Of a stretch of 64,000 bases of DNA, positions 34,371 to 47,199 are shown one piece after another (within the stretch, counting starts at the first letter, position 1; every line of letters starts with the position of its first letter). The stretch comes from Ctenosaura bakeri (Eukaryota; Chordata; Lepidosauria; Squamata; Iguanidae), in assembly GCA_948474755.1 (NCBI GenBank), contig CAOLHI010000247.1, positions 186,001 through 250,000 on the forward strand. The letters run 5' to 3'. Under the pieces are notes generated by a model. The model did no database searches. It was not told the origin of the DNA and saw only the letters and a list, made by a program, of their open reading frames with translations. The position numbers and the translations under genes are program-made.

Positions 34371-34835
34371 GGTCCCTTTTAAAATGGGCCAAAGTGTCCT
34401 GTCACAGAGGTCGTCCGCACCTTGGATCAGACTAGGATCGGACTATTTACCTTAGTTCCGCACCCTAGTCCAATACAAAATGTCCCCAATGGTCCGGAAA
34501 AAATTGGCCTTTCAATTTTCTGGAGCGCGCCATTACGTTCCTGCTTACTTGTGCAGATGTGCAGGCTCACACCAATGCAAGCCTGTGATCAGCAGAGGGT
34601 GGGCTGTGGGCATGGTCAGCGTCAGCGGTTGGTCCATACCCACGAAGAACAGGAAGCCACCATTTTGTAAGCCTGAGCAGCGCGGATCTACAGACCTCGC
34701 ACTGCTCGGATTCACCTTGGATCAAACGGAGGAGCCCTGCAGAAGGGCTTAAGGGAGAGCCCGCGTTGCTTCGAGCCAAGAAGAACCGGTGAGTAACGGC
34801 ATGGAGTGATTCACTCGTCTTGTGCGGAAAGGGCC
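34371..34835 (+). mobile_element. Long Harbinger-like non-autonomous DNA transposon (family A, copy 2)
   Basis: It is the second copy of the 4.25-kb element. It shares GTCCGCACCTTGGATC, CGGACTATTTA, CGCACTGCTC and GAGTAACGGCATGG, and ends CTTGTGCGGAAAGGGCC. The left terminus is decayed (GGTCCCTTTT). The plus-strand splice donor is CCG|GTGAGT at 34789, and the minus-strand donor is weaker (CAA|GTAAGC at 34551-34543). Several CpG sites of copy 1 appear as TG or CA, as expected from methylation decay. A half palindromic MITE abuts its right end. Confidence 0.85.
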
Positions 34836-34924
34836 ATAGCCTCCCTAAACTGCAAACCCCAGGATTCTATAGGATGTTGAACGTGGAATAATAGCACTAT
34901 AAGAGTGTAGTGTGGAAATGACCA
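34836..34924 (+). mobile_element. Palindromic Harbinger-like MITE, right half only
   Basis: It starts at CCTCCCTAAACTGCAAACCC and ends GTGTAGTGTGGAAATGACC. It directly abuts the family A element, so either the left arm was lost or the larger element inserted into this one. Confidence 0.75.
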
Positions 34925-37900
34925 CAGAAGACACCTTCAGGTAGAGGAGCATCTTCTGAAAATGAGGATACATGACCACTTTTCCTACAATTCTGTTATT
35001 CCTATGTTATTCCTGTAAATTGTCCAGAGTCCAATCGTCCACAGTTTACTAAGATATTCTGTACAGTGCTATACAACATCAATTATGTTTACAGTTTTGT
35101 TTGCCTTGACATTTTCCTGTCTTGTTTGTTTATAGTTTTATTCCCTCCCCCTCTCCTTTTCTCATTCCCTGTGGGAAATGTTTGTTGTCATGGTAACTTC
35201 CCTTTCCCCTCCTCCCCTTCTTGTTTTCCTATTTTACTTTATGATCTATTTATAGCCATGTAGTTGCCCCCTAACCCTGCTCTGTAATGATGGCCAGATC
35301 AAGCCAAGGCAAGGACTGGTTTTTCCCACTGTTATTAGCCAATTGCCTTTAGGAAATGGAGTCCTCCCATGATTTGCTATCTCGTTGCTCTTAGGAGTCT
35401 TCCCTAAATTTGTACTTCACTCCTGGACCATTTGACTTTAGATGGATTAGTTTGATCTGTCTGGAGGAGGTGTGGGGAATTCTAAGTTTATGGCTGCTGG
35501 GGCCTCAGAATATTTATATTTCATTCTGATTCTTACCCGTGAGCATGAGTCTGTTGTCAGCTAACTTCAATTTCACTGTAAGCTGGAAACTGAAATATTA
35601 TCTCCCTTCTCGCCAGATCAGGTTGCATTTGTTAATGGAAGAAGAAAACCATTTTGAAACCTTTTCTACAGTGCCTGGGGGGGGGAAGCACTACAGAAGA
35701 TGCATCACTGTGTAAGGATTTAGTCAGGTGGACAGCGAGTATTTGGTGCCTCAGAAATTCCCTGTGTGTCACAACATGGAATCCTTTTCCATCTTTCTCA
35801 ACATTGCATTTATTATACCGCAGTTTCCATCACCCACAGCCAATATTGGCCATATTGGCTGATGATTCAAAGAGCTGCAGTCCAGTCTTCCTGAGCTGAG
35901 GTTGTGGATGATTTAGTGCTGTGGCCCAATAGGTCTGAAAACCCCACGTTGCCCCTCTTGTTTCTGCAGTGATGTGTTACAGACTTAACTACAGAGGAGG
36001 ACAGGTGCTGGGCACAGACAGCCTCCATGACCCCAAGAGCTGAGTTTTATAGAAACACCCAATTTTCCAGTTTTACAGGAGACATCCAAGACATTGAACT
36101 TATTGGGGCAATAGGATCCAGTACTTTAGATAGCTCCTGTAAAAGCAGGAGTAGTTCTTATAAAAACCAGTGTGGATTCACCTCCATGCAGCAGTTGGTA
36201 TCTGCATCTGGTGCAGTTTTTTTTATTGCTGCTGAGCAAATTCAGCCCTCTGACTGACCAATTTATTCCAAATATTGAAATTTCATGTACCCTCCTGGTG
36301 ATCAAAAACTGAAAGTTATTATCACTGAATACTGATTGTAGGAATTTTTTCATGTACTTGGATGTGCAACTAAGTTGGATGTGCATTCCATGACTAGGTG
36401 TCCTATTGAACTATGTCAATTATAGCATGTGGCTGTCATATTGCTATCTATTGACTATACTGTTACAATTTCTACCATTTCCTAGTGTCTGTTGTTAATT
36501 GATGCTGGATCATAACCAGCATGTTCCTTTTCAACCCCTATGGCAAACTCATCTCCTCTGAAACAATTAAGGATGTAGAAATAGATCCAGAAGCGCTTTT
36601 TCCTATGGCTGTTCTTGCAGCAAGGTGCTAAACTGGGAGAACAAGAAGGGAGAGGAGATCCAGTAAAACAGCGATGTGGAGCATTTGGAATGGGGCATGC
36701 AAACAATAATTATTTGATCTTGATGTTGTTTGCTGTTCTGCTCATGCCAATCTGCAAGTCCTCAACTTGGTCTTTGGGCTAGCAGGATTTACCCTCACAT
36801 ATCATAATGGAGCCTGAATTATGAATTGGGAGGTCCCCAGATCTGAATCTAATTTGGGCCATGATCTCAATAGATGGATTTAGGCAAACCCTTCCCCCTC
36901 CCACCTCAGTCCACCATCTGTAATATGAGAGAATAATTATAATATTGACTTACCTTACAGAGTGAATGTGAGGCTGAAACTAGATAATGAAGGAAGCACT
37001 GAATACTTGGGAGTGCTATACAAATGCGGAGGAGGAGGAGGAGTAATCCTTTCTCTGTGCTTCTTAAGTGCCAGGTAGGTCGTCTCATGGCAGTTGAAAC
37101 TTGTGAGGAGGACCCTTCATCTAAAAGCATTCCCTAAATCAACCTGGAGTGCTATTGAAAATGAATGATAGATAAGCTCCAGCCTCCTGCAGAGGTTTGT
37201 GTTACATCCATAAGCAACAAACTCAAAGCAGAAATGAAAGACAGTCCTGCTAAGGAAAAGTGTCATGCTAAACTTTACATAGGAAGAAAAGGAACATTGG
37301 CATTCACATCTTCCTACCTTGCGGAGGTAAGGTCAGCAGCAGAAGAAGGAATAATGAGAAGTCCTGGCTCTCAGGTCCTTGCAGCACTCTCCCCAGGCAT
37401 TTGCTCTCCCAAACACTGAGACAGCATTGTATCACAGAAGAGTAATCAATAGTGTTTATATTTCAGGGGTATCTGTTACAGCTGAGTTAATGTGATGAAC
37501 TCACAAGCTTGTGCATGCACAGAGACAGTTATGTGCATGAACCTCTCAAAATTGTCTTTTGTTCTGAGTTCGCACCCACCCCATGGCACCCTCCTGCTTT
37601 GATTCAGCTTTTTCAGGTGAAGTAAGAAGTCTGAACTCCACCCAAAGCAAGATTAGCTCCCAGAAGGCAGTCTACTGGAGCAGATGATCTCCTGTGGATC
37701 CAGGTGCTACGTTGACTGAATTTGGAAAAGTTATTCTTTTTGCGCTAACAGAATCTGAGAACTGCATCCAGAGTAAATTTTTCAAATACTGAATACAGAG
37801 TAGCACAGTTAAGGGTAGGAGAGAGGAAACCACTGAGCAAGGGGAAACAACTCTGGAGTTTCTCTTTATGACAGTGACTGTTTGCCAGGCTGGCCCTATC

Positions 37901-38496
37901 ACTAGGCAAAGTGTATTAACTGCCTGTGTTTTTCAGTATCAGGAAAAGACTGCAAATTATGGACAGTTTTTAAACATTTTTGTCTCAACTGCCAGAATGA
38001 GGGAATGGTACTTATGAATTTTTTTGTCAAAATAAATAGATTGAAATTAGGGACTATGAATTAGACTTTGCAGGAAGAAATGACAGTTTCTGTTCTGCCA
38101 CAGACAGCAAAATGTCTTGGGACATCCCTGACTAAGGATGGAGTACTAAGGATGCATGCAGCACACATCTAGATAACTAGTAAAAAAAACCCGTCAGGTT
38201 ATAGCTATTCTTTGATGCAATTAAAATTTGGGGTTGCAGTTCAGGCAGATGTTTATAATGTATGTCCCACTGAAACCAGTGGCATATAGAAGTATGAAAC
38301 TGGCTGGATTGTGCCTTTGGGTGTAATGTCTAGGAGTCAGACTAAATGTTAGGCTGAAACCTATTTGTCTGTACAAAACTCACATACCTGATTTCACCCT
38401 GCTGTGGGGAGGAACATTCCCACATCCTCCCATACACACAGAGATCAAAAAATAAGTCTGAGGTGCAATTCTGAGAAAAGTGCAAAAAAAGTAAGC
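34925..38496. other. Unannotated lizard DNA, no gene seen
   Basis: About 3.6 kb has no recognised transposon, RNA gene or coding exon. Short open frames occur throughout, none with a family signature. There are small GGA repeats at about 37,027-37,043 and an AT-rich interval at 36,290-36,480. Confidence 0.45.
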
Positions 38497-38527
38497 CCCA
38501 CTATAAAAGTGTAGTGCAGAAAGGACC
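38497..38527 (+). mobile_element. Palindromic MITE right-terminus scrap
   Basis: CCACTATAAAAGTGTAGTGC followed by AGAAAGGACC matches the last ~30 bases of the MITE family. It lies immediately before the CR1 sequence. Confidence 0.6.
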
Positions 38528-39171
38528 TTAGTAGACCACAGGCTGAACACGAGTCAGCAGTGTGATGTGGCAGCTGAAAAAGCCAGTGCAATTCTAGGCT
38601 ACATCAATAGGAGTATAGTGTCTAGGTCAAGGGAAGGAATAGTACCACTCTAATCTGTGTTGGTCAGACCCCTTCTGAAATACCGTGTCCGGTTTGGGGC
38701 ACCACAGTTCAAGAAGGATGTTGTCAAACTGGAATGTGCCCAGAGGAGAGTGACGAAAATGGTAAAAGACCTGGAAACAATGCCCTATGAGAAGCTGCTT
38801 GGGCAGCTGGCTATGTTTAGCCTGGGGAAGAGAGGATTACAAGGTGACATGATAGCTATTTAAATATTTGAAATGATGTCATATGGAAGATGGAGCAAGC
38901 TAGTTCTCTGGTACTCCAGAGACTAGAACAGGAAGCAATGGCTTCAAACTACAGGAAAAGAGATTCTACCTAAACATCAGGAAAAATTTCCCAACAGTAA
39001 GAGCTGTTGTACAGTGGAATATACTGTGGTCGAATCTCCTTCTTTAGAGGTTTTTAAACAGAGGCTGGATAGCCATCTGTTGGGAATGCTTTGATTATGT
39101 GTATTCCTGCATGGCAGGGGGTTGGACTTGATGGCCTTTGTGGTCTCCTCCAGCTCTATGATTCTATGATT
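38528..39171 (+). pseudogene. CR1-type LINE, 3' end
   Basis: The reading at 38657-38863 contains VRPLLKYRVRFGAPQFKKDV, KLECAQRRVTKMVKDLE and FSLGKRGLQGDMIAI, which match the C-terminal region of CR1-group ORF2 (the LEYCVQFWAPQFKKD and QRRATKMIKGLE blocks). The 3' region ends GGTTGGACTTGATGGCC and CTCTATGATTCTATGA, the octamer-like CR1 terminus. It is 5' truncated, as most CR1 copies are. The frame is interrupted, so it is dead. Confidence 0.93.
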
Positions 39172-39570
39172 TTTCACCTGAAACCACACAAAAGTCCCCC
39201 AAACATGTAAACATATAAAAACAAATATAACCCTCCAACAAAATATCTCCATTTTCATTTTTATCCTTCCCAAATGGGAAGGATATAGATGCCAAAGTGT
39301 CACTTCTGGTAGCTATTTTGTCTAGAAAAGGAGGTATATTGGCATGTTCTTAGGAGTGTTTGGGGAGGGTTGGAGGAGAATCAGACCCCAGCCACTGCAC
39401 AGTTGCCCAACCAGATATCTGTGGTAGAGACCCAGAAACTGTAGAACAAGAAGACTCTCAGCAGACAACTGTTGGAAAAGGTAGAATTCCCAGTTGTAAG
39501 GGTTGGAACAGTTTCAACGCAATGTTGCTGTGGGTTACACATAAATAAAAGCCAAAACAAAACAAAAAAA
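39172..39570. other. Unannotated lizard DNA, no gene seen
   Basis: This interval holds no gene I can support. It separates the CR1 end from an inverted repeat. Confidence 0.4.
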
Positions 39571-39724
39571 ATCTTGTGTCACTGTAAAAACTTAACAAGT
39601 TTTATTTGGCATAAGCGTTTGTGGACTCCAGCCCACATACATCTAATAAAATAGGCAGGAGTCCATGGAAGCTTTTGCCAAATAAGATTTGTTGATCTTT
39701 AAAGTACTACAGCACTCTTGGATG
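39571..39724. mobile_element. Inverted-repeat element, probable MITE
   Basis: The left arm ATCTTGTGTCACTGTAAAAA, then TTTTATTTGGCATAAGC and GTGGACTCCA is mirrored by GGAGTCCATGGAAGC, then TTTTGCCAAATAAGATTTG and AGTACTACAGCACTCTTGGAT. The arms are about 65 bp around a ~25-bp centre. The sequence resembles a 'TAGCACCTTAAAGACTAACA' repeat common in sauropsid genomes. Confidence 0.65.
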
Positions 39725-41250
39725 TTTTTTGCTGCAGCAAATGAAGCAGACTCTGCCCTACACATCCCAACATAAATAAACATAAGGATATTTTCTGAGG
39801 CCCTACAGATAATCCATGTTAAAATAATCTACCAGCTCAGAAAAGGAAAAACCTCTAAGGGCCTCCTACTCTGGGGAATATGTAGGCAACCTGGTGCCTT
39901 CCCAGGATTTCCAAATACCATAGCCTTAAGTCCCAGGCAGCATGGCTAATGGTCTGGGATTCTGAAAATTCTAATACTAAACTCTTTATTTCAGGGGGAA
40001 AAAAGCTGTATTTTAGGATACAGAACAGGTTCTATGCACAAAGTCTCATTTAAAAAGCCATGTATATCTGTGCTCCACAGATCCCCATAGGAGAAACATG
40101 CTCACTGCATGAAGGAGGTATCCATCCAAAATGGAAATGATTCAATTTCATTTTTGCAAAGATACAAGTCACCTAGAAAAATTCCATAGACTTCTAATAT
40201 TTCAGTCACTTCTGTATTCTGTAACATATCACACAGAATAGCCAAGAACACTCGATAACATCTTGTACTTATATGTAAAGTAAAGGAAGAAGCTCCCAGC
40301 TTAGAGGCACCCATACTTTACACATGCATAGACGTATGCACATCTTCCCAGCATCTCAGTATAGATATTCCCACTTGAATTAGCCTGACATCAGTGATAA
40401 ACTTCCTCTCCCTTGTCTGGAGAAAGGTTGGACATAGGCAATATTTAGCCTCTTGGTTTTCCCTGGCAAAAACCAACCAAATATGTTGCTTACATTGTGA
40501 TTATCTTGACAATACCATAGTGCTTAGGAATTTTCTTGGCCAAATGGCTGCTGCCAACACACTTACACAGACCATCATGTGAGGTCTGGTGAGTATTCTT
40601 TTCTTCTTTGTGACCTATTGCATCTCAGAAATATGCAGATTCTTAGCTCTGTTGTCCATAGATGTCAATTCAACCTGGGAGGATGGTCGCAGAAAACCTG
40701 AGGTTTCACCATTTTGGTTTTCTTCTCTAGCTCTTTAAACAATATGAACTGGGTACATATTACAACCATTTTATTGAGCTTTATATACGCAATTATTTAA
40801 CAGTTAAAAATTCTAATGCAAAAAATGCAGTGTTTGGTTTAAAAAAATTGCACAGCTTCCAAATATTCTCTTATAATTTATGATAGATACATCAACACAA
40901 AGACTATGTCTCCGCAGGATAGATAGGAAAACAATACATATAGTTGAATACAGTTGTGTGTCACAGCTTGTTTTCATTGTTTTCCATTGTTTTCATTTCA
41001 TAGTGATATCAATTACAGTTTTAATTCACAGTGTCCAAAATGTAGGTTGACACAAGAATGCACTTCAAGGAACAGATTGATTTCACATTGTAACAGAAAT
41101 TCTGACATTTCAGGAAGTTTCTGCTAGAGTTTTCCTAGGAGAAATTATCTAATTAAGAACTGCTTTATGAGTCTCCTTCATTAGTCAAAGGTCCTCAGAA
41201 GGCAAGTGTTCAACAAAATGTCATTTTCCCTAAAACCAGTACAGTATAAA
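39725..41250. other. Unannotated AT-rich lizard DNA, no gene seen
   Basis: No exon, RNA gene or named transposon is recognisable. Confidence 0.45.
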
Positions 41251-41491
41251 CAGCCAGCATGGTTAGTGGTTTAAGGATTGGGCTAAGACACTGGAGATCA
41301 AGGTTCAAATCTCTGCTCAGTCATGGAAACCCACTGGGTGATCTTGGGCTAGTCACGTTCTCTCAACTTCAGATAAAGGCAAAGGCAAACCCTTTCAGAA
41401 CAAATTTTATCAAGAAAACCCCATGAGAGGCTTACCTTAGGATCACCACAAGTCAGAAACTATCTGAAATCACACAACAACAACCCATTCA
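41251..41491 (+). mobile_element. tRNA-derived SINE
   Basis: The tRNA-like head has an A-box region TGGTTAGTGGTTT and a B box GGTTCAAATC (41302-41311). It is followed by CATGGAAACCCACTGGGTGA, CTTGGGCTAGTCAC, AGGCAAAGGCAAACCC, CAAGAAAACCCCATGAGAGG and a tail ending CACACAACAACAAC. It is transcribed by polymerase III and moved by a LINE. The copy is full length or nearly so, with scattered changes. No clean target duplication is seen. Confidence 0.88.
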
Positions 41492-42322
41492 AATTAAATC
41501 AACAAGTGAAATTTAACCGTGCAGTTGAATGTTAAATGTTAAAACATCTTACAATTTTGTCCAAAATAATAACAAAATATTTTATTTATAGGAGATATAA
41601 CCCGCACACTCACATACAGAATGAGAAAGAGATTATTAAAAAATCAGGCCAACAGCACTTCCCCCAAGTTTGTCCTGGATCTAAGAAGGATGCCACTAAT
41701 CACTGAAGATGTGTGTGTGTGTATACTGAAGTGATTAACAAAGAGAATGTAAAAATATATATCAAGTGTAAAACATTTCTGCTTATGCCTTCTTCAGTTA
41801 CCAATCTTTGGCAACTGAAGAAGAAAGCAAGCAAAATGTTTTGCTCTTGATATGTACTTTTAAGTACTGTTTGTTAATTACTTCTATCTATCTGTCTATG
41901 AAAGACAGAGACATCTTTCAAAGGATAGAACTATAAAAATAGTTAACAAAGTGGTTGATCATTGGCGATTTTTATTCAATTCATATTCACAGGACCAATA
42001 TCTTGCTAGGTTTTAAAACTTGCCCTTTCTAAGGTGTGGGATCCAGAGCATTTATCTTCAATTGTTAACAGTTCTCACAATCATTTTTATTTTGGTTGAT
42101 TTTCAAAGTTGTGAGCCTGAATTTCAAGCACATGCAGAATGTTTTTTCAATGAATGTTTGTTTCAGACTGCAAATCACAGTCTTCAAATCACAGTTCAGC
42201 CACACCTTTAAAAAAATAAATTCCTTGATGTAGGACTTGATTTCAAGACATCATGAAGACTCACCAAAACTACAAACAAACTGTTCCAGCTCTAGTTTAG
42301 AAGATCTAGGTTTAAATAGAAA
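41492..42322. other. Unannotated lizard DNA, no gene seen
   Basis: There is a short GT run near 41710-41720 and otherwise unremarkable AT-rich sequence. Confidence 0.4.
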
Positions 42323-42514
42323 CTGTTGTTGTTGTTATGTGCCCTCAAGTCATTTCCAACTTATGGTGACCTTAAAACCTATCATGGGATTTTCTAGGGC
42401 TGAGAGTATATGATGCATCTAAGGTCACCTAATGGATTTCCATGGCCAAGAGGGAATTAAAACTAGCCTCCAGGGGTGTAGTCTAATGCTCAAGCCACTA
42501 CACAACACTGCCTC
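42323..42514 (-). mobile_element. tRNA-derived SINE, reversed
   Basis: It begins GTTGTTGTTGTTATGTGCCC (the reversed CAACAAC tail), then AAGTCATTTCCAACTTATGG, and ends AGCCACTACACAACACTGCC (reversed tRNA head). It is the same family as 41251-41491, with a decayed head. Confidence 0.82.
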
Positions 42515-43385
42515 TCTACTTACACGTAGGGATTACTTACACCTTATACGTGTCTGCTATTGATACATTGTCCACCCATATGTTTGTCTCCATGATAATA
42601 TTGGACAAGAAAAGCATATGGTAAGATATCAAAGCTTGGATGATGTCAGATCATGGAAATATTACTTTTTTGGAGAACAACTCATAGATTGTGCCCATGA
42701 CTACAACCTCTAAAAGTTATAATCTAAAAAAGCAACTTTTTCAAGCTACAGAAAATACCACTGTAGAAAACATCAGGATGATATGTTACGTAGACTTTTT
42801 TCAGATCCAGTAGGGCTTTTCTTTTCTTCTTACACAGAGGAGAGATTCTTTCCCTTATCTACTTTATTGTTTGGAAAATTATTAGCATATGTTTCAAATC
42901 ACAGTTTCTACAAGATGATATATTTTTTAAAAAAAATCAAATTTTGCTTTACAAGAGTCAGTTGACAATATTAGCTCGTAAAGCATTCATTTAAATACCT
43001 CACACAACAGAAAAATCTTGTAAAACATTTAACGTAGAGCTGTTTAATAGATGGCTTTGGGAAAAATCCAACTTAAATTAATCACTTCTAGATCCTTTTG
43101 ATTCTATAGGGAAAGTTAAGCGCTCTTTCCAAGTGAAACAAATGGGGCATAACAGCTAAGGTAATCCCTGTGTGTGTGTTCTGTGGTAGAGAAATTGTCA
43201 ATAAACCTAGATGGCTTATGCAAACCAGGGAGGTGGGGATGCAATGGCTTCTGCTTATGGACCAGTTGGGCCTATAAAGCCATTGATGCTAATTAAATTA
43301 AGCGCATAAAGGCATGCCAGCTCTAGAGCTTGTGCTCTTTCTCTAATCTTTATGGAAGCTTTTCATGAAGAGCAAGATGGGCTTC
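42515..43385. other. Unannotated AT-rich lizard DNA, no gene seen
   Basis: No gene or named repeat is recognisable in this interval. Confidence 0.4.
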
Positions 43386-43769
43386 CACATCCTCCAACTT
43401 CCCAACTTGGCAAGAACAGTCCTGATTAATTGCCTGTCATCCCACTTTTTTCAGCTGCTTGTGAAATGTCCCAGTTTCTCATTCTTCCTCCCACTTTCCC
43501 AGTTGGTTCTCAGCTTACTTCAATTGCTGCAAACTGAGTTCAAAGTGCAAAAGTAGTCTGTACTCAGTTAACTCAGCAGGAGGAAGAAGAGGCAAGGGGG
43601 GACTCTTCCCCTTCTGCATAAACTGAAGCATAAGCAAAATGATGCAGGCTTTTCTAGCTTGTATGTTTGTTCTCTTCCTCATTGATAACTTTTGTCATCT
43701 TGATCACCCTCTGATGTTGCTTGGCCACAGGTGTCCCTGTTTTCATTTCTGAAGCATTCAAGAGTATGC
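43386..43769 (-). mobile_element. CATACCCTCCAACA-ended repeat, copy 2, reversed
   Basis: On the minus strand it reads from GAATGCTTCAGAAATGAAAAC through CAGGGACACCTGTGGCCAAG, GCAACATCAGAGGGTGATC and GAGTTAACTGAGTACAGAC to GGGAGTTGGAGGATGTG. The order matches the copy at 14938-15315. Confidence 0.78.
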
Positions 43770-43803
43770 AATCCAAAGCCACTCCTGTCATGTCTCAGGA
43801 ATA

Positions 43804-44288
43804 CAGTCAGCCCTCCACATTCACTAGGGTTAGGGGAGCAGGGCCCGCGCAAAAATGGAAAAATCACAAATATCAAAATGTGTGTGTGCTTGCGGGAAGG
43901 GGGCCAAGGCATGGTGAGGAGAGTGGGCAGCCAAGGTCCAAACCAGGTCAAAGAAAAGAGAGGGAAAGGGTGTGGGTTGGCATAGTGGCCCTACACTTCT
44001 TCTCTCTTGCCCATCTCCTTCCTTGAGTGTGTGGGGGCATCTGGAGAGGGTTTGTGGTGCTGAGACATTGGGCTATAAGCTGTCCTGAGCTAGCCAGGCA
44101 GCAGCTGGTAGAGGAGGAAAAGGAGGACCAGAGGCAGGTTTTTAAAGGGCTGCACAGCCTGATCAGAGATGCTGAGAGGAAAGGTTCTCCTGGAAATGAA
44201 ACACCTGAGATAGGGGGGCAGGGGTTGCAGAAACTCACAAATAATCAAATCCATGAAAGTCAAACACATAAATATGGAAGGCTGACTG
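43804..44288 (+). mobile_element. Tigger-like (Tc1/mariner group) non-autonomous DNA transposon
   Basis: The left end CAGTCAGCCCTCCACATTCA is inverted at the right end as AATATGGAAGGCTGACTG. Both ends are flanked by TA (43802-43803 and 44289-44290), the expected duplication for Tc1/mariner/pogo elements. The CAGTCRGCCCTCC-type start and the right interior AAATCCATGAAAGTCAAACA resemble Tigger/pogo-derived elements. It is 485 bp with no transposase. Open frames inside it are not recognisable proteins. Confidence 0.82.
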
Positions 44289-45467
44289 TACACCATTCTT
44301 AGCCCTGCCATTCACAGAGCACCACAACAAAGGTATAGAATTTCCTGCCATGGCAGTTTGCAATTCCTACACACAGAGGGAAGTCAACAACATTTGTTGG
44401 CTCCTGTTCTGCCTTCTCTGAGAGCTTATGTTTGCCTCCTCTTAGGCCTGAATCCACTTTGTTGTACTATGAAAATGGTTGCACTTTCCAGAATGATGGT
44501 GAGGGAAGACAGACAAACTTTTTTTTTTGATTCGGGCGCCTTTCCTCCTTCAAGTCTTTTCTCCTCTAGTCAGTGCCTTATACACCAACAAAGTAACATT
44601 GATGAACTACATCAACAGGATTCCAGCCATGAGGCTGGATTATTCTTGGAAATTTAAGGAATAATATTTGTTGTTCATGGCAAATTTCATTAACTCGTGA
44701 TACTAGAAGGATTTATCCTTATTCTATGAAATTATCATATGGTAGAGATTTAGTCCTGGGAATGTAAGTTTCCCATTTTTCATCTGAGTAATTCTGATTC
44801 ACCAGTTTAAGCCTTAGTCATTCAAATTACCTTACTCATCAATAATATACAATTAACAGAAAGAGACGCTTCCACAAGAGGATATAGTATTGCCAGATAC
44901 TTATGTTAAAACTTGATTGTATTACTGCCTTGCTCCCAAACACACACATCTACTAATTATGACATGTAACATTGCTGAAAATACATCTTAGCAATGGAAG
45001 CTTACTATAAAACATGGACAGACAAAATGCAGCCTGTGGGTTGAAGTACAGCTCCTGAAGGTCTCCAGAAGCCCCCTCCCCAAAAGCCCCAGGCCCTCCA
45101 ATTTTTTCAAATTTTTTGCACTGTTTCTCAAGCAATTTTTCCCCTGAAAAATGGCCCCAAATACTCAAAACTGGCCACAAATGCAGAAGTTTATCTGCCC
45201 TACCCCAAGAGCTCCCAAATATCCCACCAAAAAAACAAAAACAAACTCAAATTAAATGCCAAAAATCAGGCAGAACAGCAGCACCCAAATGTGATAGTGT
45301 GGCCTTTGGGGATGAAGGGGAAATGGTTCTGCAGTTACTCACCCCTGTTATAAAGAAACTTCTGCATTGTTTTAAGAACTCATGTAATATCTTTGAACCA
45401 TCAAGCAAATCCTGGTGATGTTCACCATTGTGGTAATACAAATTTTAAAACCTTCTTTTCACCATAG
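44289..45467. other. Unannotated lizard DNA, no gene seen
   Basis: No gene is seen. Around 45,010-45,130 there is a stretch (AAAATGCAGCCTGTGGGTTG onwards) that reads like a repeat, but I cannot match it within the window. Confidence 0.4.
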
Positions 45468-45815
45468 CAGACCCTCCAACAGTCACAATTTGGCAGGGAC
45501 AGTCCCAATTAATCCTCTGTAGTCCCACATATTCAGTTGCTTTTAAAGTATCCCAGTTTCTCTCTCATCCTCCCACCTTCTCTCTTTACACTTAGCTTAC
45601 CACAGCTGCTGCACACTGAGTTCACAGTGATAAGGTACCTCACATTCAAGGGGGTGCGTTGGGGGGAGCAGGAAGAATGTTGTTGTTCCCTGTAGCCTCA
45701 GGCAAAAGCAAACTGCCACAGCTTCTCTTAGCTTGCATGTTCCTCCTCATTAATAATTTCTGATGTTGTTTGGCCATGTATCTCAGTTTCCATCTCAGAA
45801 ATGTTGGGGAGTATG
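45468..45815 (-). mobile_element. CATACCCTCCAACA-ended repeat, copy 3, reversed
   Basis: The left end ACCCTCCAACAGTCACAATT and TTGGCAGGGACAGTCCCAAT give the clean right terminus of the family in reverse. The other end is AATGTTGGGGAGTATGCA. It preserves the inverted CCCTCCAACA ends best. Confidence 0.8.
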
Positions 45816-47199
45816 CATTGGTATGATCCACATAATCATGTGCTCAAACTTTGTTTGCATAGTTATTCACAGATTTCACTATGCACCATTTGTGTGGAAA
45901 ATTGCACAACTGAATGTACCCCTCAAGTGTACCAAATGTACACTACATGATCAGCTCTGCTTCCACAAGCTTGAATTAAACACAGGCATAGCACATTGTA
46001 CAAATCATTCAACCACTTCCATAGGGCAGCTTACAGATATATAAGACATCAACAGAACTCCCAGTCTTTAGTTCTTTATTTGCATGAACGGGTTAACTGA
46101 ATAGTCCAATTTTATGCATACAGGAAGATCACAAACATGAGCGATCACCAGAGGTTCTGGATCAGACACAAACTCTGTATAATATCTATTTGTAATTCAA
46201 ATGCCTACCAAAACATTGCACTCACTCATGGAAGATCTCTTATTTGTCCCAAATTTTTATTCAGATCATTTTGAGAGGCCAAAACTGAACTCTGTTAGCA
46301 AATAAATCAGCTAAAGAGCACTGGGTTATAACCAGTGGTTATGTGAGGAGAAGACATCTAGTTGCACACACCCCTTCCCCCTGTTGCAACTCTCCCTATA
46401 TCCCTTTCCAAAAAACTACCCCAAGGGATCAAGAAGTCTTCCTGAATAGTGTGGCCTGTATCATACAGGGCTGCAGTGTGAAGAGGGAAACACTCAAAAC
46501 TGGTTCATATGATTTCTCTCCTCCCCCACCCCACCACAACCCAGTATGACATAAGAGAACCCTTGGCCTGGGGTTTTGGGCAGTACAACACATTCCAAAA
46601 ATACAGAAGGAGAAAGATTGTTGTGCAAGTTTTTTTCCTCTCACACAAGTACTGGATATAATCCAACAGAATGAAGTGTTTTGGCATTTACTCTTGAATA
46701 GGTATTTGAGAATGAAATACCCAGCTACATGAATATGATTCCAATCCTATTTGTGCTACCATAAATCAGGGATTACATTACTATGAAAGTACATTACACT
46801 TAGGGCTGAAAATCTAGTAGGAATCAGATAAGAATTTTTAGTTAATTATCCCACGCTCCTACAAAATAAAATGAAATAATAAAAATCCCCATGCCATTTG
46901 ATTTATACTGTAATGCAGATTGATTGCAAAACACAGATTTATCCTTTTGGGGAAAAAATAAATCATCATAGATATTATTTACGATAACCATTTACTGAAG
47001 CCATGTACAGGGGACAGAGAGAGTTCCCAGTCATCCACTGAGTTTAGAAATCAGAATACATATTGTTTGAATGATTGAGATACCTGTGTGAGGAAGATGT
47101 GTCCAGTTAAAAGTGGTGCATTCAAGAATTTCAACATCCAGTCATTAAGCTTATGACCCTTACACTCTAGCTTTAAAAGATGCTTAGCTGCCGGACATA
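45816..47199. other. Unannotated lizard DNA, no gene seen
   Basis: No exon, RNA gene or named transposon is recognised here. The composition is AT-rich in the second half. Confidence 0.4.

Noticed and set aside
41251..41330. A tRNA gene
   Set aside because: A and B box-like motifs are present, but the sequence does not fold as a complete tRNA and is followed by a SINE body and tail.
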